Notes: generated by a model not told the origin, from the letters alone. 24,841 nt of DNA from JAGORL01 sp964372415 (GCA_964372415.1 CAYJQH010000011.1:1-24841), one strand, 5' to 3'; shown: positions 14,588 through 22,251, counted from the first letter of the stretch. A program made the numbers and translations.

Positions 14588-14616
14588 ATTATACTAATTT
14601 AAAGAAAGCTGCACAA
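14588..14616 (-). promoter_or_regulatory. Promoter of the copper operon
   Basis: Minus strand: -35 TTGTGC (14611-14616), 17-bp spacer, consensus -10 TATAAT (14588-14593). The predicted start is near 14581, so the message would be almost leaderless. It is back to back with the hsp20 promoter. Confidence 0.7.
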
Positions 14617-14621
14617 TCTCG

Positions 14622-14650
14622 TTGCTCGACGATAATTTATCGCGTAGAAT
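14622..14650 (+). promoter_or_regulatory. hsp20 promoter with a palindrome in the spacer
   Basis: -35 TTGCTC (14622-14627), 17-bp spacer, -10 TAGAAT (14645-14650). The spacer contains the perfect palindrome CGATAA-T-TTATCG (14630-14642), a natural operator position for a repressor. The predicted start near 14657 leaves about 10 nt before ATG 14667. Confidence 0.65.
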
Positions 14651-14666
14651 AAGTACAGACTACATT

Positions 14667-15041
14667 ATGTTTTCGCCTCATACCGCTTCTAACACCGCTG
14701 TCTCTTGGCCACAAGAAGAAGGTCAGCTGGCTATTGATGTTCTTGAAACGCCAACTACTCTCATTGTTCGCTCAGCCATCGCTGGTGTTGCTGAACAAGA
14801 TCTTGAGGTTCAGGTCAACGACGACTTAGTAACCATACGCGGTGAGCGTCGCATGGACCCGCTACCAGCCGAAGCCACCATTCACTACGAAGAATGTTTC
14901 TGGGGACCGTTTTCGCGATCAATAATTTTGCCTTGCAGGGTGCACGCAGACGAAGCTCAAGCTACCATGAAAAATGGGGTTCTCACGATAACCATTCCCA
15001 AAGCAAAAGAAACCGGACGTCTCAAAGTTCGGCACGAGTAG
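14667..15041 (+). CDS. Hsp20 / alpha-crystallin small heat-shock protein
   Basis: A 124-residue small heat-shock protein, an ATP-independent chaperone that holds unfolding proteins. The alpha-crystallin domain spans about residues 18-112: LAIDVLETPTTLIVRSAIAGV, LEVQVNDDLVTIRGERR, the conserved GPFSRSIILPCRV region and the A-x-x-x-NGVLTI strand. The C-terminal I-x-I motif (LTITIP) needed for oligomer assembly is present. The N-terminal arm is short. ATG 14667 was chosen because the promoter -10 (14645-14650) lies inside the longer frame that starts with TTG 14622. It is 4 bp from the VanW gene and probably co-transcribed, which would link wall maintenance and protein stress. Confidence 0.93.
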   Translation: MFSPHTASNTAVSWPQEEGQLAIDVLETPTTLIVRSAIAGVAEQDLEVQVNDDLVTIRGERRMDPLPAEATIHYEECFWGPFSRSIILPCRVHADEAQATMKNGVLTITIPKAKETGRLKVRHE

Positions 15042-15045
15042 TAGT

Positions 15046-16950
15046 ATGAGCGAGACCAAAATTTACGATCTCGAAGCCAAGGAGCCAGCAACTTATAGGC
15101 GACGGACGGTGCTTATTTTTGGTGGAACAAGCCTAGTGTTGTTTTTTATATTAAGCGGTACCACGTATGCCCTGGCCAAATCATACGAAGAGCGAATTTT
15201 GCCTCATGTCTCAGTGGCTGGCATAAACGTTTCAGGACTCGATCGCCTGGCCGCTAGCGAAGTCTTGCAAGCAAAATTTATCGCCATGATTGAAAGCGGG
15301 CTCACTGCGGAGTTGTTTAGCGAAACTCAACATCTCGCTCTGCAGCCGACCGGTGCTACTGACCCAGATTTAGTTTATCAACTGGCGGATTGGGATATTT
15401 CTAAATCAGTTGATTATGCTTTGGGTATCGGGCGCAATCAAGGCAAGTTAACTTCCTATCTATCTCCTTTATATTACGCCACAATTGGTCAAGTAAATAT
15501 TCGTCCGGTTATTGTTCTTGCAGAAACTCGCCTTATGGATGCGATTCGTGAGGCCTTCCCGGAGGCCGAATCGCCGGGAGCACCAACAGATTTTGTTTTT
15601 ACCGAAACAAACGGTGAACTAACGGTTAGCATAAACCCCGCTCAAGAAGGCGCGATCCTCGATATGTCTCACGCCTTGGCCACCATTCGGCAGGATGCAG
15701 AAGATTTAGATCTTCAGACTCTTCAGTTGCGGCTCGTTGAACGGACTCTCGGCATTACCGCGGATGAAGCCCAAACCCTCATTCCGCAAGCTATTGCAGC
15801 TGTAGAAGGGGCACCGTACAGGCTAATCTTTACCGATGAATACAACACTGAAACTAGTTATGAAGTATCAGCTGATAATTTAAAAACGTGGCTACTGCCT
15901 GGTCGTGATGAATTCGATCAACCAGCAATTACCCTTGATGTTGTAGCCATGGATCAGTTTCTAACACGCATTCACGACAAAATTGATGTCCGGCCACAAA
16001 ATGCGGTCTTTGTGGTTGAGGGTGATCGTGTGATTCAGTTTAGCGAGAGCCGCGACGGTTTTATTATCAATGATGATACTCTGCTTAAAGATCTCACCCG
16101 ATCAATCGGCACCGAGGACAAAGACATCGCCATCGCCGCCGAACGTACACCGCCTGAAGTTTCTACAGCCGATGCCAATGACCTTGGAATTAAAGAGATT
16201 TTAGGTGTTGGTACGTCTAATTTTGCCGGCAGCCCCAGCAATCGTCGAGCCAATATTCGTCATGGAGCCTCAAAATTAAACGGTGTTCTCATTCCTCCTG
16301 GCGAAACGTTGTCACTTCTTGAAAAACTCCGTCCCTTCACCACGGCCGATGGTTATTTGCCAGAACTTGTCATTAAAGGTGATGAGATTATTCCTGAAAT
16401 AGGCGGTGGCTTATGTCAAATTGGCACCACAACCTTTCGTGCTTCAATGAATTCTGGTCTGGATATTATTGAACGTCGTAATCATTCGCTAGTTGTTAGT
16501 TACTACAACGATCCCGCAAACGGTAATCCGGGTACTGATGCCACGATTTATGATCCGTCACCAGACTTTAAAGTAAAAAATGACACTCCCGCCCACATCA
16601 TGCTCGTAACTGAGGTTGATGAGGCAAAAAGCGAATTGCGTTTTACCTACTGGGGCACTTCAGACGGTCGCGAGGGCAGCTATACGCCGCCAGTCGTTTT
16701 AAGCTGGACTGGTTATGGCACACCAATTGAAAAAGAAACTGATTCCCTGGCTCCAGGTGAGCGGAAATGTCAGTCACCCCACCCCGGAGCAACCACAACC
16801 TTCGATTACACCATAAGCCGAGCAGATGGTTCCTCGGAAACTGAGTCATTCTTCTCGAGTTATCGTTCGCTACCAACGGTTTGTTTGGTCGGAATTAGTG
16901 AGACTGTAGCTTCAACAAATGACGATTTATTGGTGGATTTGGCACAATAA
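15046..16950 (+). CDS. VanW family protein with PG-binding domains, membrane-anchored
   Basis: A 634-residue protein. A cytoplasmic start (1-20) is followed by one transmembrane helix (about 21-45), and the rest is outside the cell. Residues about 50-370 hold two similar alpha/beta segments of the PG_binding_4 type that usually precede VanW. The VanW domain (about 385-520) shows NIRHGASKLNGVLIPPGETLSLL, the signature GGGLCQIGTT (453-462) and ERRNHS (476-481), and ends with the YDPSPDFKVKNDTPAHIML strand. A beta-rich C-terminal region (about 525-634) with two cysteines follows. VanW proteins are found with vancomycin resistance genes and in many cell-wall loci, but their biochemical role is not settled. 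It follows hsp20 by 4 bp in an apparent operon. Confidence 0.93.
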   Translation: MSETKIYDLEAKEPATYRRRTVLIFGGTSLVLFFILSGTTYALAKSYEERILPHVSVAGINVSGLDRLAASEVLQAKFIAMIESGLTAELFSETQHLALQPTGATDPDLVYQLADWDISKSVDYALGIGRNQGKLTSYLSPLYYATIGQVNIRPVIVLAETRLMDAIREAFPEAESPGAPTDFVFTETNGELTVSINPAQEGAILDMSHALATIRQDAEDLDLQTLQLRLVERTLGITADEAQTLIPQAIAAVEGAPYRLIFTDEYNTETSYEVSADNLKTWLLPGRDEFDQPAITLDVVAMDQFLTRIHDKIDVRPQNAVFVVEGDRVIQFSESRDGFIINDDTLLKDLTRSIGTEDKDIAIAAERTPPEVSTADANDLGIKEILGVGTSNFAGSPSNRRANIRHGASKLNGVLIPPGETLSLLEKLRPFTTADGYLPELVIKGDEIIPEIGGGLCQIGTTTFRASMNSGLDIIERRNHSLVVSYYNDPANGNPGTDATIYDPSPDFKVKNDTPAHIMLVTEVDEAKSELRFTYWGTSDGREGSYTPPVVLSWTGYGTPIEKETDSLAPGERKCQSPHPGATTTFDYTISRADGSSETESFFSSYRSLPTVCLVGISETVASTNDDLLVDLAQ

Positions 16951-16955
16951 GTAGT

Positions 16956-16979
16956 AAAAAAAGAAGGGCCTATAAGCCC
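16956..16979 (-). terminator. Terminator of the small RNA
   Basis: A short GGGC/GCCC stem (16976-16979 with 16966-16969) around a 6-nt loop. On the minus strand it is followed by TTCTTTTTTT. The T-run exists only in minus-strand orientation, so it ends transcripts coming from the clpP side rather than the VanW gene. Confidence 0.6.
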
Positions 16980-17151
16980 ACATTGACCAACAAAATCGTT
17001 TTGCTGACGATTAGACTGCGGTCAAGAAGATGCATTTGCTGTTGCTTCCCAGACGGATCCAGGCAGTACAACGTACACATCCCCATGCTTGTCGTGACCG
17101 CAGTCTGTTCGCCACCAGCCTCCGGTCCCTCACTGGGTCCTCCAAGTGCGA
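16956..17151 (-). ncRNA. Candidate free-standing structured RNA (about 195 nt)
   Basis: A transcription unit with its own promoter (17158-17186) and terminator but no convincing protein. A 12-bp perfect stem AGACTGCGGTCA/TGACCGCAGTCT (17106-17095 with 17024-17013) closes a rod of about 70 nt. The rod can extend through GGGGATG/CATCTTC, GTTG/CAAC and a CCTGG/CTGGG tip. Before it come two small hairpins (CCTCC/GGAGG and CCC/GGG), and after it AATCGT/ACGATT. It does not match the 4.5S, tmRNA or RNase P core sequences that I know. A weak open frame (to ATG 17167) overlaps it, but that start lies within the promoter; starting at the internal ATGs it would encode 38 residues or fewer. Confidence 0.5.
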
Positions 17152-17157
17152 GGAGGA

Positions 17158-17186
17158 AGCTTATCATGCGACAACCCCAGTGTCAA
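17158..17186 (-). promoter_or_regulatory. Promoter of the candidate small RNA
   Basis: Minus strand: consensus -35 TTGACA (17181-17186), 17-bp spacer, -10 TAAGCT (17158-17163). The -35 overlaps the clpP stop codon (TGA inside TTGACA). The predicted start is near 17151. Confidence 0.55.
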
Positions 17187-17779
17187 GCAGTTGAGCTAGT
17201 GATTACCTTATCAATAATTCCGTACTTTTGCGCCTCCTTGGCGGTCATAAAATTGTCGCGTTCGGTATCGGCTTCGACTCGTGCGATATCGTTTTGAGTG
17301 TGGTTAGCTAGCAATCGATTGAGCGATTCTTTCATTTGAAGAATTCGCTCAGCATGAATTTTTATATCTGTAGCCTGACCCTGAAAACCGCCTAAAACTT
17401 GGTGAATCATGACCTCTGAATTAGGCAAGGCAAAGCGCTTACCTTTCTCCCCGGCTGCCAGTAGCACCGCCGCCATACTGGCCGCCAAACCTACACAAAT
17501 AGTAGAGACATCAGAACCAATATGCTGCATGGTGTCGTAAATAGCCAGCCCCGCGGACACCGAACCACCCGGACTGTTTATGTAAAGTTTGATTTCCTTA
17601 TCTTTGTCTTGGCTGTCCAGAAACAATAACTGAGCAATGACCGCGTTAGCCACCGTATCGTCAATCGGCGTGCCAAGAAAAATAATGCGGTCCTTAAGCA
17701 GTCGCGAATAAATATCGTAAGCACGCTCACCGAAATGTGTCTTTTCAATGACTGTAGGAATAAGAATTTGTGAGTCCAT
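17183..17779 (-). CDS. clpP: ATP-dependent Clp protease proteolytic subunit
   Basis: A 198-residue serine peptidase counted from ATG 17779. It forms the two-ring barrel that degrades proteins unfolded by ClpX or ClpC. The catalytic triad is visible: Ser101 in GLAASMAA, His126 in MIHQVLGG, and the Asp of the ADTERDNFM segment (about 171-175). The active-site ridge YINSPGGSVSAGLAIYDTM is intact. The N-terminus starts IPTVIEKT, the usual mature end, with no long propeptide. The longer frame to 17839 runs into the promoter and was rejected. It lies 43 bp after sufC with its own promoter between. No clpX follows in this window. Confidence 0.96.
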   Translation of the reverse strand: MDSQILIPTVIEKTHFGERAYDIYSRLLKDRIIFLGTPIDDTVANAVIAQLLFLDSQDKDKEIKLYINSPGGSVSAGLAIYDTMQHIGSDVSTICVGLAASMAAVLLAAGEKGKRFALPNSEVMIHQVLGGFQGQATDIKIHAERILQMKESLNRLLANHTQNDIARVEADTERDNFMTAKEAQKYGIIDKVITSSTA

Positions 17780-17789
17780 AGGTGTTCCT

Positions 17790-17818
17790 ATTTTAGCAGA
17801 CTGACTAGGAGAGTGCAA
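17790..17818 (-). promoter_or_regulatory. clpP promoter
   Basis: Minus strand: -35 TTGCAC (17813-17818), 17-bp spacer, -10 TAAAAT (17790-17795) preceded by TGC (extended -10). The predicted start is near 17783, 4 nt before ATG 17779, so the clpP message may be leaderless. Confidence 0.7.
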
Positions 17819-17822
17819 ATTA

Positions 17823-18485
17823 TTAACTAGCAAGATCAACTATCTGTGACGGGGCTAAGCTTCGCGCAAAATCCTCGTTATGTGTGATTAGCAAAAAACT
17901 TGTACCGCGCTCGCGAAGCGAGGCTATAACGGTCTGAGCCAAAGCCCGGGATGAAACGTCCATACCCGAATCAACTTCGTCGAGAATTGCCAATTTTGGC
18001 TCAAAAAATAGCAAGGCGGCGAGTTCGGTTCGTTTTTTTTCGCCGCCTGAAAAATCTTCGTTAAGCGGGCGGTCGATGAAATTTTCAGTGAGTCCGACCG
18101 CTTTAAGAGCCACTCGCAACTTGGCAAAAAAATCAGAAGTAGAGAGGGGCACGCTCCGTAAGGCATCTGACATGGCCCTAAAAGCTGTAGCGGTCGAAAC
18201 TCCTGATAAGGCAGGTGGCTCCTGATGGGCCAAGAATATGCCCAGTTTAGCTCTTTCAAAGGTGCGTAGTAACTTCAAATTATGTCCCTCAAATATCATC
18301 TCACCGTTCGTCGAAATACAAAGCGAAGAACCCATGATAGTAAGAGCCAAGGTCGACTTTCCGCTCCCATTCTTTCCCCGAATCTGTACTAATTCCCCAG
18401 GCTCCACGAATAGAGAAAGATCGGTTATCACCGGTCGTCCTGCCCGTTCGATGCTTAAATTTTTGATGACAAGTCCTTCTGCCAT
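17823..18485 (-). CDS. sufC: Fe-S cluster assembly ATPase SufC
   Basis: A 220-residue ABC-type ATPase that works with SufB and SufD as the cytosolic scaffold complex; it has no membrane domain. Walker A is GKNGSGKST (37-45), the Q-loop is around LAHQEPPALSG (85-94), the signature is FSGGEKKR (145-152), Walker B is LAILDEVDSG (165-174), and the switch His is in LLITHNEDFAR. The EVDSGMDV stretch is characteristic of SufC rather than of transporters. Length is slightly below the usual 245-250, mostly at the C-terminus, where the typical 'GGxELA..LE..GY' tail is shortened. It starts 31 bp inside the sufU frame, so translation is coupled. Confidence 0.95.
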   Translation of the reverse strand: MAEGLVIKNLSIERAGRPVITDLSLFVEPGELVQIRGKNGSGKSTLALTIMGSSLCISTNGEMIFEGHNLKLLRTFERAKLGIFLAHQEPPALSGVSTATAFRAMSDALRSVPLSTSDFFAKLRVALKAVGLTENFIDRPLNEDFSGGEKKRTELAALLFFEPKLAILDEVDSGMDVSSRALAQTVIASLRERGTSFLLITHNEDFARSLAPSQIVDLAS

Positions 18486-18844
18486 AAAGCAAGTCCTCGA
18501 CGAAAAGCTATAACTGGTAACAGAGAGCAGTTAAGACGCAACGGACTAATCTGACAGCCTAATAGTTCTTCCGGTTCTATTTTTACATCCAATCCATCCA
18601 AAACTGTGAACCCCGGTAATTTGTCACACAAGGCAGTGGCGGAGGCCTGGCTTATGATGCAGCCATGACCCGTAAAGGTCAGGCATTCGATCACCTGTTG
18701 GTTTGATATTTTAACGTAGAGACAAAGTTGGTCGCCGCAAGTAGCATTGATCTCATGCCGTACAAAGGAGGCGTCCGGCATGGACGCATGGTGCCTGCGA
18801 GCTTTAGCTAGGTCAAGGAGGTGCTCTCGGTACTCTTGAGACAT
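18455..18844 (-). CDS. sufU: SufU/IscU-type Fe-S scaffold or sulfur-transfer protein
   Basis: A 129-residue IscU-fold protein. The three ligand cysteines and the Asp are present: Cys36 and Asp38 in NATCGDQ, Cys62 in GHGCIISQASA, Cys106 in LRLNCSLLP. In SufU proteins these bind zinc and accept sulfur from SufS; in IscU they hold the nascent cluster. The distance between the second and third Cys (44 residues) is like IscU, lacking the extra insertion of B. subtilis SufU. The residue before the last Cys is Asn, not the His of IscU (LHC). It therefore looks intermediate, and the suf context favours SufU. It is separated from sufS by 1 bp and overlaps sufC by 31 bp. Confidence 0.92.
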   Translation of the reverse strand: MSQEYREHLLDLAKARRHHASMPDASFVRHEINATCGDQLCLYVKISNQQVIECLTFTGHGCIISQASATALCDKLPGFTVLDGLDVKIEPEELLGCQISPLRLNCSLLPVIAFRRGLALWQKDLSSKI

Positions 18845-18845
18845 A

Positions 18846-20048
18846 TTAAAGACCGAGCGTTTTTTCTACCGTCTTAAGTCCAGCTGATAATCGATCAATA
18901 TCACTTGTCTCATTGTAAACGCCAAGACTGACCCTCACTGTGCCCTCTTCTGCCAAAGAGCGAGTAAACGGTTGGGCGCAATGGTACCCCGCACGAACCG
19001 CAATCTCCTCTCGGCCTAAAATATCGGCTACATCGTGGGGATGAGCGCCCTCAAAACTAAAAGAAAATATCCCGGTTCTCTTACCCTTCGGCCAACCGAG
19101 AATTTGAATGCGCGGATTACTCATAAGCACATTGAAAACCTCTGAGGAGAATGTGTTTTCGTGCTGTTGAACTTTCTCAAGGCCAAGCGAAGTTAAGTAT
19201 TCACAAGCCGCGGCAAAGCCGACAGCTCCTGTCACGTTAGGACTTCCCGCCTCGAATCGGCGAACATCGTCAAAGTAAATATTATCTGTATGAGCAACCT
19301 CAGAAACCATGCCACCACCAAAATTGAGCGGGGCCAGCAAAGAAAAAAGACGAGGAGATAGCGCTAAAGCTCCAATGCCCATGGGTCCGTACATCTTATG
19401 AGCGCCAAAAGCGTAAGCATCGATACCTAAATCGTCGACCGACACTGGTATGTGTCCGACTGCTTGTGCCCCGTCAACTACCACGTACGCACCAACTTTT
19501 TTGGCAGCTTGTACAAGAGTAGTTATTGGCAAAATAACCCCCGTGACATTGGAAACATGTGTGACGGCGATAACTTTTGTGTTTTTCCGAAGGGACTCAT
19601 AAATAGTTGCTTCCTCGAGGCTGTTGTTCTTGCCAACAGGCATGTAGCGAACAGTAAAATGATATTTTTTAGCCAGCTCACGCCAAGGCAAAAGGTTTGC
19701 GTGATGCTCAAAAGCCGTAACCAAGACCTCATCTCCCTCGTGCAAATTATAAGCAAGTGACGAGGCAACTAAATTTAGACTCTCGGTTGTACTTTTACAA
19801 AAAATTAATCGTTCTTGAGAAGCGCCAACGAATTTAGCTACAGTGTGTCTGGACTTCGTGTAGGCCTGAGTGGCTTTTAAGGCAAACGAATGTAGTCCGC
19901 GCCAAGGGTTTCCCCTGCCTGAAGCTTCATAGGCAAACATTGCTTCTAGTACTTGTTGCGGCATCTGGCTCGTGGCCGCTGTATCAAGATACACCAAAGT
20001 AGATTGGAGCGAAGAAAAATTAGCTCGTCCAAACGAAGGGGTCATCAT
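18846..20048 (-). CDS. sufS: Cysteine desulfurase SufS
   Basis: A 400-residue PLP enzyme that takes sulfur from cysteine (releasing alanine) for Fe-S cluster synthesis. The PLP lysine is Lys218 in AFGAHKMYGP. The phosphate and ring contacts are TEHHAN-type (AFEHHANLLPW) and VDGAQAVGHIP. The sulfur-carrying cysteine is Cys357 in RAGYHCAQP, on the short ordered loop that marks class II (SufS) enzymes. Length and motifs are complete. The start ATG 20048 overlaps the sufD stop by 3 bases (ATGA context), so translation is coupled. The partner is SufU, encoded next. Confidence 0.96.
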   Translation of the reverse strand: MMTPSFGRANFSSLQSTLVYLDTAATSQMPQQVLEAMFAYEASGRGNPWRGLHSFALKATQAYTKSRHTVAKFVGASQERLIFCKSTTESLNLVASSLAYNLHEGDEVLVTAFEHHANLLPWRELAKKYHFTVRYMPVGKNNSLEEATIYESLRKNTKVIAVTHVSNVTGVILPITTLVQAAKKVGAYVVVDGAQAVGHIPVSVDDLGIDAYAFGAHKMYGPMGIGALALSPRLFSLLAPLNFGGGMVSEVAHTDNIYFDDVRRFEAGSPNVTGAVGFAAACEYLTSLGLEKVQQHENTFSSEVFNVLMSNPRIQILGWPKGKRTGIFSFSFEGAHPHDVADILGREEIAVRAGYHCAQPFTRSLAEEGTVRVSLGVYNETSDIDRLSAGLKTVEKTLGL

Positions 20049-20854
20049 ACAGCGCTTTCCAAAACATCAAGAAACTTTTGCGTTCTGTCAGGCGGTAAGG
20101 CAATTAAAGCGCTGCGCAAAAATCCGTGGGCAAACAATCGGTCAACTTGCTGATCCGTAAGCCCTCTCGCGTGTAAATAAAAACGCTCTTCATCACGCGG
20201 TCTGCCAAGCGAGCTACGGTGCGCACAAGCCACCTCCTGAGTGGCAATATCTAGCTCAGGAATAGCTCTTCCCTTAGCGCCATAACCTAAAAGAAGGTGG
20301 CTCAAAGATTGATCAACTGTAGATTGCGGAGCGTATTCACTAACACTAATTCTAGCTCGTGCCACGGATCGAGCTTCGTCCTGAAGGACGGTGTGGGTTC
20401 GTAGGGTTACCGTGGCACGCGGTGCCCGGCAAAACACGTCATCGTCAAGTTTTAATTCGGCTGTCTTAACTCCCACTCCAACAATAATCAAACAGGCCGA
20501 GCTACTGGCGCCTTCAATTTCGGTAGTTCTTTCAATGATCACTTCACCTTCACCAACTATGGCGATTACCGAAAGCCAGGCGGCATCGGTATCGATCCTC
20601 ACCTGTTGGGTCAATAACAATCGAGATCCATAAGGCACGTGAATAGTGCGAAGCAACCTCCCTCTCCCGCCTCGGGCAACGCGTGCTGCTAAATGCAAAC
20701 GACGACGTTCACCAGGCAAAAGATGAAATGACTCGTCTTTAGTCACTTCTTCATCTTCAGGAACAACGAGTTCGTGGGTAGGTGAACTAATGTGTAACGC
20801 ATCCTCCGAAAGTGGTAGGAAAGCGTATGGATTTTTAATGCTCTTCTCCATCAT
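20045..20854 (-). CDS. sufD: Fe-S cluster assembly protein SufD
   Basis: A 269-residue protein of the SufB/SufD beta-helix family and the partner of SufB and SufC in the cluster-building complex. The beta-helix body occupies about residues 25-200. The C-terminal helical SufC-binding region shows the family's end pattern (RFYLHARGLTDQQVDRLFAHGFL), parallel to MFYVESRGLSEAAATRLLVGGFV in SufB. It is short: typical SufD is about 400 or more residues, and the long N-terminal helical region is missing. The compact form is common in small genomes and does not look broken, since the frame is intact and overlaps its neighbours. It starts at ATG 20854, overlapping the sufB stop by 4 bp. Confidence 0.9.
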   Translation of the reverse strand: MMEKSIKNPYAFLPLSEDALHISSPTHELVVPEDEEVTKDESFHLLPGERRRLHLAARVARGGRGRLLRTIHVPYGSRLLLTQQVRIDTDAAWLSVIAIVGEGEVIIERTTEIEGASSSACLIIVGVGVKTAELKLDDDVFCRAPRATVTLRTHTVLQDEARSVARARISVSEYAPQSTVDQSLSHLLLGYGAKGRAIPELDIATQEVACAHRSSLGRPRDEERFYLHARGLTDQQVDRLFAHGFLRSALIALPPDRTQKFLDVLESAV

Positions 20855-22239
20855 ACTTCACGAACTCCGGCCATCTCAAGTTCCAATAAATGCATGAGCT
20901 CTACCGCATACTCAAGCGGCAGCTCACGAATGACAGGTTCAACAAAGCCGCCAACCAATAGTCTGGTCGCGGCAGCTTCAGATAATCCCCGTGATTCAAC
21001 ATAAAACATTTCTCGTTCTCCTAACCGTCCAACCCTGGCTTCGTGCACTACCTGAGCATCAGACCGGTCATTGGTAATTACCGGAATAGCCTTAGCCACT
21101 GACTGATTATCAAGAAGCAATGAATCACAGTGCACAGCAACTTGCGCTCGTTCACCGCCGAAAGTGACTTTTACGAGGCCCCGGTAAGTAGCCACTCCGC
21201 CATCAACAGAAATACTCTTACTCCGCACACTGGCCGCGCAGTCAGGCGCCACGATCGCTACTTTGTGCCCCGTATCTTGCACCTGATCTTTGCCGGCAAA
21301 AGCCAAGCCAATGTATGAGCTTTTGGCCCCGCGCCCCCTTAAAATACTCATGGGATAAAGCATGGTGGTACCGCTACCTGTGTTCCCGTTAAGCCAAGCG
21401 ATTGTTCCACCCTCGTCAACAATCGCTCGTTTAGTATTCAAATTAAAAGTATTCTTACTCCAATTTTCGATGCTTGAATACTTTACGGTGGCATAACGTT
21501 TAACATAAATTTCAACGCAACCGGCATGAAGAGCCGCTGCTTGATAACGCGGCGCTGAACAACCCTCAATGTAATGTACTTCGCTGCCTTCGTCAGCAAT
21601 AATGAGGGTATGTTCAAACTGTCCCCCGTGGTCTGAATTCATTCTAAAGTATGCTTGGAGTGGAATATCTACTTTTACTCCCTTTGGAACGTAAATAAAA
21701 GTGCCGCCGCTCCACACCGCAGCATGCAGCATGGTGAACTTATGATCATGAATGGGTACGCAACGCGTCATGAAATATTCTTCTACCAGATTCGGATATT
21801 TCTGCACCGCCGAATCCATATTCTCAAATATCACCCCTTTAGCCTGGAGTGATTCTTTTAATTTGTGGTAGACCATGTCCGAATCAAACTGCGCGCCAAC
21901 TCCACCAAGCAGCTTACGTTCAGCCTCGGGAATACCAAGCTTCTCAAAAGTGTCGCGAATTTCCGATGGCACTTCGTCCCAACGCGAGGTTTGTTGCGTG
22001 TTGGGACGGACAAAGTAGGTAATTTTGGAGAAATCTAAGCCCTGCAAATCTGGCCCCCAATCAGGTAGCGGAGTGCTTAAAAAATAAGACAAAGCAGCTA
22101 AACGCTTCTCGCGCATCCAAACAGGCTCATTTTTGGCCTCAGCAATTTGCCGAACAACCTCCTCAGTTAAACCAAATGGAGCCACGTATTTTGGTTTATG
22201 TTTTCCAGCCTGATCCAAGACGTCCTTCAGGTTGACCAT
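20851..22239 (-). CDS. sufB: Fe-S cluster assembly protein SufB
   Basis: A 462-residue protein counted from ATG 22239, the central scaffold of the SufBCD complex. The N-terminus (VVRQIAEAKNEPVWMREKRLAAL) is the conserved SufB start. The beta-helix core includes EYFMTRCVPIHDHKF, GGTFIYVPKGVKVDIPLQAYFRMN and VHYIEGCSAPRY. The cluster/sulfur-acceptor cysteine is Cys371 in VHCDSLLLD, matching Cys405 of E. coli. The C-terminus (MFYVESRGLSEAAATRLLVGGF) binds SufC. The longer frame to 22296 adds a Cys/Ser-rich stretch with no family match and was not used. This is the first gene of the operon, and a perfect 9-bp hairpin spans its start codon. Confidence 0.96.
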   Translation of the reverse strand: MVNLKDVLDQAGKHKPKYVAPFGLTEEVVRQIAEAKNEPVWMREKRLAALSYFLSTPLPDWGPDLQGLDFSKITYFVRPNTQQTSRWDEVPSEIRDTFEKLGIPEAERKLLGGVGAQFDSDMVYHKLKESLQAKGVIFENMDSAVQKYPNLVEEYFMTRCVPIHDHKFTMLHAAVWSGGTFIYVPKGVKVDIPLQAYFRMNSDHGGQFEHTLIIADEGSEVHYIEGCSAPRYQAAALHAGCVEIYVKRYATVKYSSIENWSKNTFNLNTKRAIVDEGGTIAWLNGNTGSGTTMLYPMSILRGRGAKSSYIGLAFAGKDQVQDTGHKVAIVAPDCAASVRSKSISVDGGVATYRGLVKVTFGGERAQVAVHCDSLLLDNQSVAKAIPVITNDRSDAQVVHEARVGRLGEREMFYVESRGLSEAAATRLLVGGFVEPVIRELPLEYAVELMHLLELEMAGVREV

Positions 22240-22251
22240 AGAGTCAACCTG
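22228..22251 (-). promoter_or_regulatory. Perfect inverted repeat spanning the sufB start codon
   Basis: CAGGTTGAC and GTCAACCTG (22243-22251 with 22228-22236) are 9-bp perfect arms around a 6-nt centre TCTATG that contains the start codon. In RNA this is a tight hairpin that would bury the AGG ahead of the start; in DNA it is an 18-base dyad suited to a dimeric repressor. The second arm encodes Val-Asn-Leu. Confidence 0.6.

Noticed and set aside
16956..17151. Identification as SRP 4.5S RNA, tmRNA or RNase P RNA
   Set aside because: GGGAAGCAACAGC is only loosely like the SRP GGAAGGAAGCAGCC core, and the tetraloop context does not match. The lengths and signature sequences of tmRNA and RNase P RNA are absent.
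16970..17167. 65-aa minus-strand frame over the candidate RNA
   Set aside because: Its ATG lies inside the predicted promoter, the composition is unconvincing, and the sequence is better explained by paired RNA stems. A shorter internal product is not excluded.
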